DNA of 64,000 nucleotides from Strigops habroptila (lineage: Eukaryota; Chordata; Aves; Psittaciformes; Psittacidae). The stretch is from positions 11,516,707 to 11,580,706 of the forward strand of contig NC_044291.2 of assembly GCF_004027225.2 (NCBI RefSeq). The letters are read 5' to 3'. Shown piece after piece: positions 35,690-45,449 of the stretch (its first letter is position 1; the number at the start of each line of letters is the position of its first letter). The position numbers were made by a program, and so were the translations under genes. The notes beneath the pieces are model-generated. The model was given only the letters and a program-made list of their open reading frames with translations. It ran no database searches and had not been told where the DNA came from.

Positions 35690-36020
35690 CTGTCCTTTTA
35701 AGCTATTTTTTTCCCTCCTATTCATTTCCCGGACGCCTCTGTCCTTTTCTCTTGCCGAGCCCCTCTCCCGGAGCAGCTGCTATGCTAATAAGCATGAGGC
35801 AGAAAAGGCAGCGAGCCTTTGCAGTGGCTGGGGAGGAGAGAAAGACCCCAGAGCCCTCCAAATGCTAAATAAATCCAAGGCTGGAGCAGCATCCCCGAAC
35901 AAAGAGGCCTGGCCTCACCCCCCACACCCCCCCCCCCCTTCCCCTCTTCCCAATTCCACCACCTTTTCACATTCAAATCCATTAAACAGCGAGCAGAAAG
36001 ACCCTGGGTATTCATAGCAT
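35690..36020. promoter_or_regulatory. Candidate enhancer with POU-like palindrome and MEF2-like sites
   Basis: Repeat-free block containing GCAGCTGC (35774-35781, E-box), ATGCTAATAAGCAT (35782-35795, a perfect 5-bp palindrome around AATA resembling a POU octamer) and GCTAAATAAATC (MEF2-like, near 35862). A C-rich run interrupts it at about 35926-35940. Motifs are seen; function is inferred. Confidence 0.22.
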
Positions 36021-36348
36021 TGCATTAAAGAGAAAGCCCCGTGGTCCCTCTCCATCCTGGCAGGGCGGAGGGAAGGGCTCTACATCCCCATGGGCTGGGA
36101 ATCACCAGGCTCCGGCCCCTTGGCATGGCAGAAGGACAAAAGCCCCCTGGCCACCACACAGGGACATGAGCTGCCTTTCACCCATGTGCCAGGTTTCTTC
36201 TCTGCCTGGGACACTCATGCTCCATTGGGATGCAGCTCCTGGGCACTTCGGGGTTGGATGGGAACCGCATGGGATGGGAGAGTCTGGGGGTGCAACAAGC
36301 TGAGGATCCCCCTGTGTCTGCTGTCTACTGACAGTGCTCATAGACTGT

Positions 36349-36402
36349 TCATAGAATCCCAGACTGGTTTGGATTGGAAGGGACCTTAAAGCTCACCCAG
36401 TT
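36349..36402 (-). mobile_element. CR1 3' terminal fragment (54 bp)
   Basis: TCATAGAATCCCAGACTGG then TGGAAGGGACCTTAAAGCTC. Minus orientation, with only the terminus retained. Confidence 0.85.
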
Positions 36403-36781
36403 TCTTTTACAGCAGTGATGGGGCAATGGGGACACCCAAATCTGAGTGTGGCAAAGGTCTCCCACACACAAACCAAAGCTCCTGGTCTTGGTGAAGGGTG
36501 AGAAGGGAGAGGAATGGCACAGCCGAGGGCCCCGTGGCATTCCAGCAGCTCCTGAGTGAGGACTAGCCACCTCTGCCTCACCACGGCTGGTGTTTATCCA
36601 ACAGGGCAGGTGCCTCGTGCTGGTAATGGGTGTCCCTTATGCCATAATTGATGATTTCCTACCCCTTTTGCCTATTTGTCCCTAGAGTCAGAGCAGCTTT
36701 CTGCTGCAAAGACCTCACACCTCATTCCCTGGTGAGTGAATGCAGTGCTGCGGGCGGATGTGTAGGTGGGCTCCATGTCCC

Positions 36782-37506
36782 ATTGATACAGAAACTCAGG
36801 CGCCTACAGACAGTCTCCTTGTGCCAGATGAGATGCTCCCGGGTGCCCAGGGCCTCTGTGCAAGGCCAGGGGGTGGGATGGCTCCAGCTCCTGGGGCACA
36901 GCCAGGCAGGACATGTTGGTGACTAGTGGGATGCCTGAAAGGCATGGAAGGAGGAATAGACAGGCGTTTTCCTCTGCTGCCTTCTGGGGTGGAAACAGAC
37001 ACACACCTCCAGGAAGGATTTCCTGCTGTTCTCTGGTACCAAGGTTCTGCTGGAGTCATCAGCCTCTAGGAGATGGGCTTTTGGTATCAAATATGGAAAA
37101 ATGGTTTAAACCCATGGATTTTAGCATGTGAGGATGGAAGCTGTTTGAGTGATGCCAGATAGACCATGGGCACTGTGACAATCACATGTGGTGCTCAGGA
37201 GGCAGCAACCACTGGGACCCTGCCTGTGCAGCTTGGTCAGTGGGGTGGGATTCAGCTCTGGCCTGGGGGTGTCCATCCAGGGTGGTGTCTGGGCTCCAGA
37301 ACAGGTGGTGGGAGCGGAGGAGGGTTGGCAGCACCTGCCCTGAAGCTCCTTCTGCTGCTCGAGGTGTCCTCGCATATCCTGCCTGGCCGTGCCCCAGGAG
37401 CTGGAGCCATCCCACCCCCTGGCCTTGCACAGAGGTCCTGGGCACCCGGGAGCATCTCAGCTGGCACAAGGAGACTTTCTGTAGGTGCCTGAGTCTCTGT
37501 ATCAAT
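36782..37506. repeat. Long inverted repeat: two 134-bp arms, 457-bp spacer
   Basis: Left arm 36782-36915 and right arm 37373-37506 are reverse complements with only seven mismatches by eye (about 95% identity). Identity ends sharply at both outer and inner ends. The spacer is unrelated to the arms. I saw no target-site duplication next to the outer ends and no transposase-like frame, so a non-autonomous TIR element is possible but unproven. Not CR1-derived as far as I can see. Confidence 0.85.
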
Positions 37507-39604
37507 ACAACCAAGAGTCTGGAAGGGGATCATGTCTGTCCTGGCAGTCCACCTCCATGTGCTCAGCCGTATCCCACCCTGGGCTCCTGCAGCTGTGTTC
37601 ATGTGGTCACCAGGGCTCATCCTGACCCCTGCACAGCTTTGGGGTGCATGAGGGACCAGGCCAGCAACAGCTCTAGATCAGAAGATGGGGAGAGGTGGGA
37701 CTACCCTCAGGAAACCTGAGATGATATTAACCACTACATAAGACATGGGACAGGGAGCTCAGATCCCTGTTCTCTCAGTGCAGGGCTCCAGACCTGTGTG
37801 TGTCCCTGCATGGATGCTCCCAGCAGCATGGGATCCCTGGGGTGCCCTCACAGCTGATGCTTCGGGGCTGTAGGACTTTGCTGACCCACACAGTCCTTGC
37901 TCCCCACTGCAGACCAGCAGCTTCTCAGCCTGGAAACATCTTCCTCACTTCAGGGCCCTGCTGGGCTCCACCAGGCACGTGTTCCCCAGAGACCACGGCT
38001 CTCTGGGGTGAATGTCAGCAGGGACCTGGAGAAGTTTCCGAGAACAAGCTCCCCCTGCCCTGCCCTGTAAAGGGAGCCAGCTCCAGCCTCAGATTCCCAG
38101 TTCACAGAGGAGGGGAGTGTTTCCATCCCTACCATGAGGAACTGGTGTGTGCAAACACTAAAGGTTGACTCAGCACATTGATAACATGGAGGGGACTGTT
38201 CTGCTTCAGCTTTGGTGGCTTGGCCTTGCCTTGGCAAAGGAGGTGTACCTGGGCAGCGGCCGCAGGCACCGATCCTGCACCACCCTGACTGGTTCTACCT
38301 GCTCCTCACCCGAGACAAGACATGGAGGGTGCGAGAGGCATGGACAGACCCAGAGCTGCCAATACTACAGTCCTATGCATGGGTGAGTCCCCGTGTGTCT
38401 CCCCATGGGTCTGGTCACTGAGAGGTGGCCATCACCCACCACTGCCTCTGGGGGCCCCTCATTCCCAGTGTGACCCCGAGCCCATGCTCCACCGTCTCGC
38501 TCTGCTCCGGCCCTATCCAAGGACCACCCTGCCCAGACCTGCCTTCGGAGCACGCCAAAGACCAGGGAGTGACACGTCCCTCATCACCCACAGTGGTGGT
38601 GTGGGGGAACAGGATCGGTGGAAAGGATGAGTTCCAGCCACCCTGTCCCATCTCTACCCAGGCTGCACACCTGCATGAGGTGCTGAGGAGAGCAATGCAC
38701 ACCAGGGGTTTTTTGGGGGTGTTCTATGAGAGGGTGTTTTGACAAGCAGTGGGGCAGCAAGGCTGTGGCTGGAGGTGTCCCAGCCCTTCTCCAGGCACAC
38801 AAGGACAGGCTCCAGCCTTCCTCTGAGTGCTGCGCAGTGCCTTAAGCTCCAACCCTGCAGCATGTGGCCCATCACTCTGCTGGGGAGAGGGCTGTGAGTG
38901 TCCCACATTGCCCTACATCACCCCCAGGCTGGTCCAAGGGATGCCCCAGCTGCCTCCTCACCCCTGTGGGGCTGGCTGGGACACTGCACTCTGGGTTGGA
39001 CCGGCTGACCCAAGGGACATGCGAGTCCATAGTGCTGCTGTCCTCCACCACGGGGACACCCCGGGGGCACGCAGCGTGGTGGGACCATCCCGGCAGGTCT
39101 ACCTGCAGCGGCAGGTGGGGCAGGGTCCGGGGCATCCCTCTATGGGCCGGCCAGGGAGAAAGGTCCCTGCTTAGCAATGCAGGAATGCAGGTCGGGCTGA
39201 ATGCGGCGGAGGCGGGTCTGATCTGGTGCCCCACTAAGCCCCCATTCTTTCCCAGCCGGTGCATCTTGTATTCAGGCTGCCTGCTCCTAAGCAGAGTGTC
39301 TTTAATCCTTCCCTTGTCTCCTTCATTCCCTTTCAGGCCTGTGGCCAATGGGAAGGGGATGAGCAGCTCTCTGCAGGAAGGAAATTAAAAGCGAGGAGGA
39401 GGGTAGGGAGGAGGAGAGCGCGGCGAGGGGGACTTGGAAGGGGAGACAATCCTGGAGTGGAGATGCCAGTCATCGGGGTCTCAATAGCCCCATTCACCCT
39501 GCCCAGCCACACAGAAAATCAGGGTCACCAGGATCCCTGCCCTGCCTGGAGACAACTGTTGCTTTATTCTTTTTAATTGCTGGAAAACGCAGAAAAGTTC
39601 ACTT

Positions 39605-39815
39605 GTGTGTGGGGCTGCGGCGGGGCTGAGGTGGGGCGGGGGCTGCGGTGGGGCTGCGGTGGAGCGGGGGCTGTGGCGGGGCGGGAGCTGTGGCGGGGCT
39701 GCGGTGGGGCAGAGGATGCGGTGGGGCGGAGGATGCGGCGGGGCTGCGGTGGGGCGGAGGATGCGGTGGGGGTGCGGTGGGGCGGGGGCTGCGGCGGGGC
39801 TGCGGTGGCAGCGAT
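39605..39815. repeat. GC-rich minisatellite (GGGGCTGCGGTG units)
   Basis: About 210 bp of alternating GCGGGGCTGCGGTGGGGC and GGAGGATGCGG units of 10-22 bp. The + strand has many closely spaced runs of three to five G and is a likely G-quadruplex former. Long frames on both strands across it (252 and 235 codons on the minus strand) are artefacts. Confidence 0.85.
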
Positions 39816-40699
39816 GAGCTGAGGCCGACCCGCAGCGAGCAGGGACACAACAAGCGGCTGCACATGAGGGTGGAGGCTGGGACCCGGGCGGCGCAGGAGC
39901 CGCGTGCAGGGCTCGGCAGAGCAGGGGTGGGAGCATCGTCCCCCGGCCCAGCAGGAGGGGTCACTGGGTTCCGGGGTGGAGGGGGCAGCCCCAGGGCCGG
40001 TGGGCGCCCAGAGCAGGGACCGGTGCAGATACGTGCGGGTAGGGGGGCAGGAGCCCCCACATCTGGGCAGGGAGATGCCTGGGCTGATGCTTGTGACAGC
40101 TCGAAGAACACGCACCCACATAGGGGCACACTGACATCCCGACTCAAGGGTGCTGACACACCTCCCCGATGGACATCTGGCATGGGGCTGGCAAGCCCGC
40201 CATGAGGAGATGCAGGCAGCACTTGGGATCCAGCCAGGCTCTGAAGCAGGGAAGGTGCCTGCTGGGCATGGCCTGAGCCTCCAGCAGATCTCCTGACCAG
40301 CCCCACAAGTGCTGTGGGTGCTCACCCTCAATGCAAGGCCCAGAGACTCCCTCTGCCATGGCCGGGATGAGGGAACTCAAGAACCTCAGGGTGGGAGCAG
40401 AGCCCCCAGGGGAAGGAGCAGGGAGGAGAAGGAGGAGGTGAAGACGCAGGAGGAGGAGAGGCAGGTTTGTGGAGGACAGAAAGGAAACCCAGTGCAGAGC
40501 ACAAACATGCCATGGTGTTCCTGTGGGAACCCACGTCTTGTGCCTGCAGCCTCAGCTCCCTTCCTGGCAGCTCTTGGTTTAAAGCCATAACTGCAGCTAT
40601 TGAAAACCGTAACTTGACCAGCCCTGATCAAACACTGAGACCTCCCCCTGCACACAGCCAGGTCAGGCTCAGGTGGGAGCGTGACCACTGGTGGGGACA

Positions 40700-40800
40700 T
40701 GTCATGGTTTAAGCCCAGCCAGTACTAGGAAGGAGACAATTAACAGGTTAGCTACAGCTGAACCCAGGACAGGACAAAAAGGCATTTAGGAGACAAACCA
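40700..40800 (+). mobile_element. LTR-like fragment
   Basis: Begins TGTCATGGTTTAAGCCCAGC, which resembles the 5' end of a common avian endogenous retrovirus LTR (TG start), followed by GCTGAACCCAGGACAGGAC. Only about 100 bp is recognisable, the right boundary is uncertain, and no internal retroviral coding sequence was found. Assignment rests on recall of the LTR start. Confidence 0.4.
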
Positions 40801-40849
40801 GGCCCTGGGTGTCCAGAGTGTTTGGAGAAGGACAAGAAAGACACTTCGT

Positions 40850-41143
40850 CAGGGACTGTAGCAATAGGACAAGGGGGAATGGGTTTCAACTGAAACAGGG
40901 GAGATTTAGGTTAGATATGAGGAAGAAATTCTTCCCTGTGAGGGTGCTGAGGTGCTGGCACAGGGTGCCCAGAGAAGCTGTGGCTGCCCCATCCCTGGCA
41001 GTGTTCAAGGCCAGGTTGGACACAGGGGCTTGGAGCAACCTGCTCTAGTGGAAGGTGTCCCTGCCCGTGGCAGAGGGTTGGAACTGGAGGAACTTTAAGG
41101 TCCCTTCCAACACAAACCAGGCTGGGATTCTGTGATTCCATGA
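40850..41143 (+). mobile_element. CR1 LINE 3' fragment
   Basis: GGGGGAATGGGTTTCAACTG, GAAGAAATTCTTCCCTGTGA, CTTGGAGCAACCTGCTCTAG and CTGGGATTCTGTGATTCC in order. Confidence 0.9.
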
Positions 41144-41659
41144 AAACACCAGTGTTTCAGGAACAGAAACCTTGTCTGGGAGAGAACAGGGAAGTCCACA
41201 GAACACGGCAGTTCTGCTGGACATGCAGAGCACCCAGGAAAAGATGCTATCGCTGGTTGGAGAACATGCTCTTAGACCATCAAAGGTAGAGGACAGCCAG
41301 TGGCTGTGGGGATATCCAGGCTGTAATGAGTCCTTCAGGAGGATGGGACCATCAAAGCAGCTCAGTGGATGTGCTGCCCATCAGCGCGTCCCAGCACAGA
41401 TGGGGTTTGCTCATGTCAGGAAGAACTGAGATGTGAAACCACAGAGGCGCCAGTTGGTACCTACTGACGGCCAGGCAGTGGCTGTGGGGTGAAATCTTCA
41501 GCTATGGAAATGGGAGCTGGAGCTACAAACTGGAGATTCTTGCTGCCGTAGAACCAGTGATGCAGCAGAGCCTGTATGGAAGAGTGGGACTGCTGAGCAC
41601 GCGGCTGAACACAGCGCTGGGGGGAAGCTGGCAGGCTCCTGAAGGAAGGACCCTGTCTC

Positions 41660-42660
41660 AAAATTAGAGGATCCAGAGGTCATCATCTGTCTGGACTGTG
41701 AGAAAGCCTCTGGTGAGGCACCGTGCCAAGGAGTATTAAAGAAAAGACTTGCTGTGGCAGCAGAAGAAAGGCTTTTCTGTGAACTGGAAGGTGGTTGAAG
41801 GATCGGAAGCAGCATGTAGGGCTCTTCGGGATCGCAGTCTGTCAGTGGGGTCCCCCAGGGACCAGCGCTGGGGCCAGTTTTCCATTTGACATCTTCATCC
41901 AGGAGTGAACGGGTAACACTGAGCTCTTCTAGATGGCCAAAGGCATGTTGATGGTGAGGAGTTTCAGAAGGACCTCACGAAACCAAGGAGAAAAAGGTAG
42001 AGAGTGAGCTTTGGTGTAGAAAAAAGAAGGTGATGCTTCCAGGGAGCAGCGAACAGTGCAGGGCATCAGCTGGAGCTTGGGATGAGTGGTTGAACTCAGG
42101 AGAGCTGGAGTCATCCCTGACCTGGTGATGGCAGAGAACTGATCATGGGCAGCAGCAGCCAAAAGAGGTATCAAAATGTTGTGTGACCAGGAAGGGTGTT
42201 GGGAACAAGATGAAAAGTGTCCTGTAGGAACCAGCAACCTTTGGTGTGTCCTCATCTTGAGTGCTGTGTGCTTGAGCTCCTTCATTCACGGCTCAAGACG
42301 GAGATGGAGTTGGCTTTCTCTGGAGCTGTTCTGTAATAACCCAGGAGGTGAAGCTCCTGTTGTATGAGAGGGACTGGGAAGGCTGAAACTTCCATTTGTG
42401 ACAGGGAAGACTGAGATATGATATGACTGAGTCTTGCAAACTCAAGAAGGAGGTGGACGAGATGACCACAAAGCTGTGGTACCCCAGCAATCTGGGAGTA
42501 AGGAGCATGTTTAAAACAGAGAAAAGATAAAACTTCTTTCCACGACAGGGTTGGAACATCTGGACCTTGCTGCCATGGGGCAAAAGGAGTTTGGTGACAG
42601 TGGCAGGTTCAGAAAGGGACTGGACGAGCTTGCGGACAACAGATTCATGAAGGGACACTG
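41660..42660 (+). mobile_element. Old, degraded CR1 with RT-region remnant
   Basis: Diverged similarity in CR1 order: TCATCTGTCTGGACTGTGAG (RT region), GGGGTCCCCCAGGGACCAGC (the conserved SGVPQG-type motif), GACATCTTCATCCAGGAGTG, and a 3' part CTTGCTGCCATGGGGCAAAA then AAAGGGACTGGACGAGCTTG, which fits an older CR1 subfamily. All frames are broken by stops and indels, so the element is dead. Confidence 0.65.
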
Positions 42661-43248
42661 AAAGGACAAGTCAGGAATGTCTCCTCTAACCCACAGTACA
42701 GCTGGTGAGGAGTGGGACAGGAGGGGAGTCAGGCCCATGAAGATAAAGAGCATCTCCTTTTCCCACTGCTGGACACTGACTCCCACAGGATCTCTGCTGC
42801 CTGCCTCCTGCCAGAGCCATCCACAGGAATGTCCCTCCTGGAGCACCCGGAGCCATCTGTCCCAGCTGCTGCTCCCCACATATGGCATCCCAGAGCCCAG
42901 GGCATGGACCCCGGGGTCCCAGCAGCCTCCCTCCCTGGGGAGCCCTGCAGAGGCTCCGTCACAGCCTTGTGCTATGCCAGCGTGGGGGGTTCCTCCATCC
43001 CTGTCCCTGTGAAAGCAGCCGTTCAGTGATCCTTGCAGGAGCACAGGCACAGCCTTGGGGATGGGAATGGTGGGTGTGTTTTTGGACGAGAACAAGGAGA
43101 CAGGAGGATGAACCACTGCCCTGGCCTTTCTTAGCACAGGCAATGTGCTCAGGCTGAGCTTTGGAGCCAGTACAGCTGCTCCCCAGCTTTCCCAGTGAGG
43201 ATGGAGAAGAGAAGCCTCTGCAGAGACCTTATAGCAACCTTCCACAGG

Positions 43249-43550
43249 CTATAAGAAACCTGTAGAGGGGCTTTGGACAAGGGCCTGTAGGGACAGGACA
43301 AGGAGAATGGCTTTAACCTGCCAGAGGGGAGATTGAGCTCTTAGGCAGAAGCTCTTCCCTGTGAGGGTGCTGAGGCGCTGGCACAGACTTTTCCCAGAGA
43401 AGCTGTGGCTGCCCCATCCCTGGCAGTGTTCAAGGCCAGGTTGGACACAGGGGCTTGGAGCAAGCTCTAGAGGAAGGTGTCCCTGCCCATGGCAGGGGGT
43501 TGGAACTGAATGACCTCTAAAGGCCCTTCCAACACAAACCAGACTGTGAT
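43249..43550 (+). mobile_element. CR1 LINE 3' fragment
   Basis: ATAAGAAACCTGTAGAGGGG, CTTTGGACAAGGGCCTG and CATCCCTGGCAGTGTTCAAG, ending CCAACACAAACCAGACTGTG. Confidence 0.9.
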
Positions 43551-43844
43551 GGTGCCCACGGGCACAGCCACATGTGTTCAGAAGAGCACAGCACTGGGCT
43601 GAATGTGCTCCAGGCCTGCAGCTTTCCCAGCTGTTGTCCTTTGGAAGGGAGCAGCTCCCTCTGATCTCTCTTAGCACCAGCAGTGGGAGAAGAGCCAAGC
43701 AGCACCCGTGGAAGAACACCGATGTCCGGGTCACGATCCTCCTCCCGCCCCTGCCAGGTCCCAGAGTGGCACACACGTGCTCCCAGTAAAGCAGAGCCAT
43801 AAAGAGGATGTTTAGTAGAACATCCTGTTCTGTTCACACCTGCC

Positions 43845-44195
43845 CATCGCTGCCAGCACTTGCTGCCCATCGCTACTCATCACTGCCCACCACTGCCCAC
43901 CGCTACCCATCGCTACCCATCGCTACCCATCACTGCCCATCGCTGCCAGCACTCACTGCCCATCGCTGCCAGCACTCGCTGCCCATTGCTGCCCGCCGCT
44001 GCCCATTGCTACCCATCGCTGCCAGTACTCGCTGCCCATCACTGCCCATCACTGCCCATCGCTGCCCACCGCTACCCACCGCTGCCAGCACTTGCTGCCC
44101 ATCACTGCCTGCCGCTGCCCATTGCTACCCATCGCTGCCCATCGCTGCCCGTTCCCGCTGCCCATCGCTGCCCATCGCTGCCCATCACTGCCCCG
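43845..44195. repeat. 10-bp minisatellite (TGCCCATCGC units)
   Basis: About 35 tandem variants of a 10-bp unit (TGCCCATCGC, TGCCCATCAC, TACCCATCGC, TGCCAGCACT). Because 10 is not a multiple of 3, all three + frames read the same His/Pro/Ser/Leu/Ala pattern, which explains the 296- and 181-codon frames here. A CpG-rich segment follows at 44200-44400. Confidence 0.9.
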
Positions 44196-44199
44196 GCCC

Positions 44200-44400
44200 C
44201 GCCGCTGGAGGAATGTCCCCCCGGGGCACCGCAGGGTCCCGCTGCCCGCCCGCAGAGAGCCCGGCCCGCGCGGTCATTCCTTACCGCCGGCTGCCCCCTA
44301 GCGCTGGCGGGGAGGGGGCAGCGCGACCCTGCACTGGAGGGGCCCCGGCCCGGCTTCCCGACCGAGGTGGTTCCCGCAGGGAGCGAGGAGCGCGGGGCGG
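44200..44400. promoter_or_regulatory. Small CpG-rich segment about 1 kb upstream of AMBP
   Basis: About 200 bp of CpG-rich sequence directly following the minisatellite. No exon is attached. It could be GC-biased sequence or a minor CpG island. Confidence 0.25.
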
Positions 44401-44414
44401 GTTAATGAGGTGGG

Positions 44415-44461
44415 TTCCTTTAAGTTCCCTCCCAGCCCAAACCAGTCTGTGGTTCCATGGG
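44415..44461 (+). mobile_element. CR1 3' terminal fragment
   Basis: TTTAAGTTCCCTCCCAGCCC then AAACCAGTCTGTGGTTCCATG, the last 45 bp or so of a CR1. Confidence 0.75.
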
Positions 44462-44726
44462 TCTCTACTTCACGTCCAGACTTCCTCTATGCTCCCGAGG
44501 ACACCCCAGATGTGGCACGAAGACATGCATGAGAAGATTCTCAGGCTGCTCCAGCCAGGACCACTGCCCCAGCACCGCAGCCATCGGTCCAAGGGGCCCG
44601 TGGTGGCCAGCAAAGGAGAGGAGGTGAAGACCTGGCTCTTTCCCCCAGGCATGCCGCGGGCTCTGGCCCTTCTCTGTCAATATTGGGCCGCGGGCTGACC
44701 CAGAGCGAGGTTCCTGCCATTTGCTC

Positions 44727-44790
44727 TGTTTGCCATCTCCTTCGGGCTGTTTGGTTTCAGTTAATCATCCAGTGAAGGCAAACAGTGACG
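44727..44790. promoter_or_regulatory. AMBP: Candidate liver-type enhancer upstream of AMBP
   Basis: Within 64 bp: TGTTTGC (44727-44733) and TGTTTGG (44748-44754), both FOXA-type; GTTAATCATC (44760-44769), an HNF1 half-site plus partial second half; and CAAACA (44779-44784), a FOX core on the other strand. AMBP is a liver secretory gene known in mammals to use HNF-family factors at an upstream enhancer, and the cluster lies about 0.7 kb upstream of its ATG. Motifs are seen; function is inferred. Confidence 0.35.
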
Positions 44791-45449
44791 GGAAGGGGCA
44801 GTATGCCCCACACCTCCTGCGCTGGCCAGGCCCAGGACATTCGGCTCTGGAGTGGGTGACACCCACCCAGCTCATGGGCATTGGCCACCAGCTATGGACC
44901 CCCGGGGCAGGGGGTGCAGGAGAGGAGCAGCAGCTCAAGCTCCGCTCCCTGTGAACACTGGTCAGGATTAGGCAGCCTGGAGGGAGTGCTGGGGACCCCT
45001 TGGTCCTCTCCTCTCTGCAGGGTCAGGCTGGTTTGCTGGGGCTGGAGCCACCATCTGGGCCCTTTGCAGGACACCGGGGCAGGAATATGAATCCCAAGGT
45101 AGAATAGAGGAGACAGGCAGGTCCTGGCCCCATGTCTGGGCCATGCCGTGATGTAGGAGCAAGTGAGAGTGAGGAGCTCAGCCTGGTGCGGTGGGAGGAT
45201 GTCACCGTCGTTCCTGTGCCCCAACATCAGCTCTCTGCACATCCCCGCTGCCACCAAGGGCAGTGGCAAGCCCCAGGGACATATGGCCGGGCCCTGCGAA
45301 GCTGCCTCTCGCTCCCCTGCCCCCCCCCCCGGCCAGCCTGGCCGGCCCCAGTGCCCACAGTCTGAAGGTCACACTGCTGCGCAGAGCACAGAGTCCGGGA
45401 CCCCACCGGCACACCGAGGCTCAGCGGCACTCTGAAGCCACGGGACACA

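Larger units (their letters stand above)
30733..45449. other. Long intergenic region between NRARP and AMBP
   Basis: About 14.7 kb with no gene I can support. I looked specifically for lipocalin (GxW) exons, because the human RABL6 region carries a lipocalin cluster, and found none outside AMBP. It holds CR1 fragments (30812, 36349, 40850, 43249, 44415), an old CR1 body (41660), an LTR-like fragment (40700), minisatellites (34160, 39605, 43845), an inverted repeat (36782-37506) and three repeat-free blocks that may be regulatory (32840-33350, 35690-36020, 44727-44790). Confidence 0.5.

Noticed and set aside
35262-36017. 251-codon plus-strand open frame
   Set aside because: No similarity recognised; the second half crosses a C-rich tract and an AT-rich block that looks regulatory rather than coding.
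39573-40331. 252- and 235-codon minus-strand frames
   Set aside because: They arise from the G-rich minisatellite at 39605-39815 and are open in two frames, a hallmark of repeat artefacts.
43808-44698. 296-codon plus-strand open frame
   Set aside because: It is produced by the 10-bp minisatellite, which is open in all three frames; no family resemblance.
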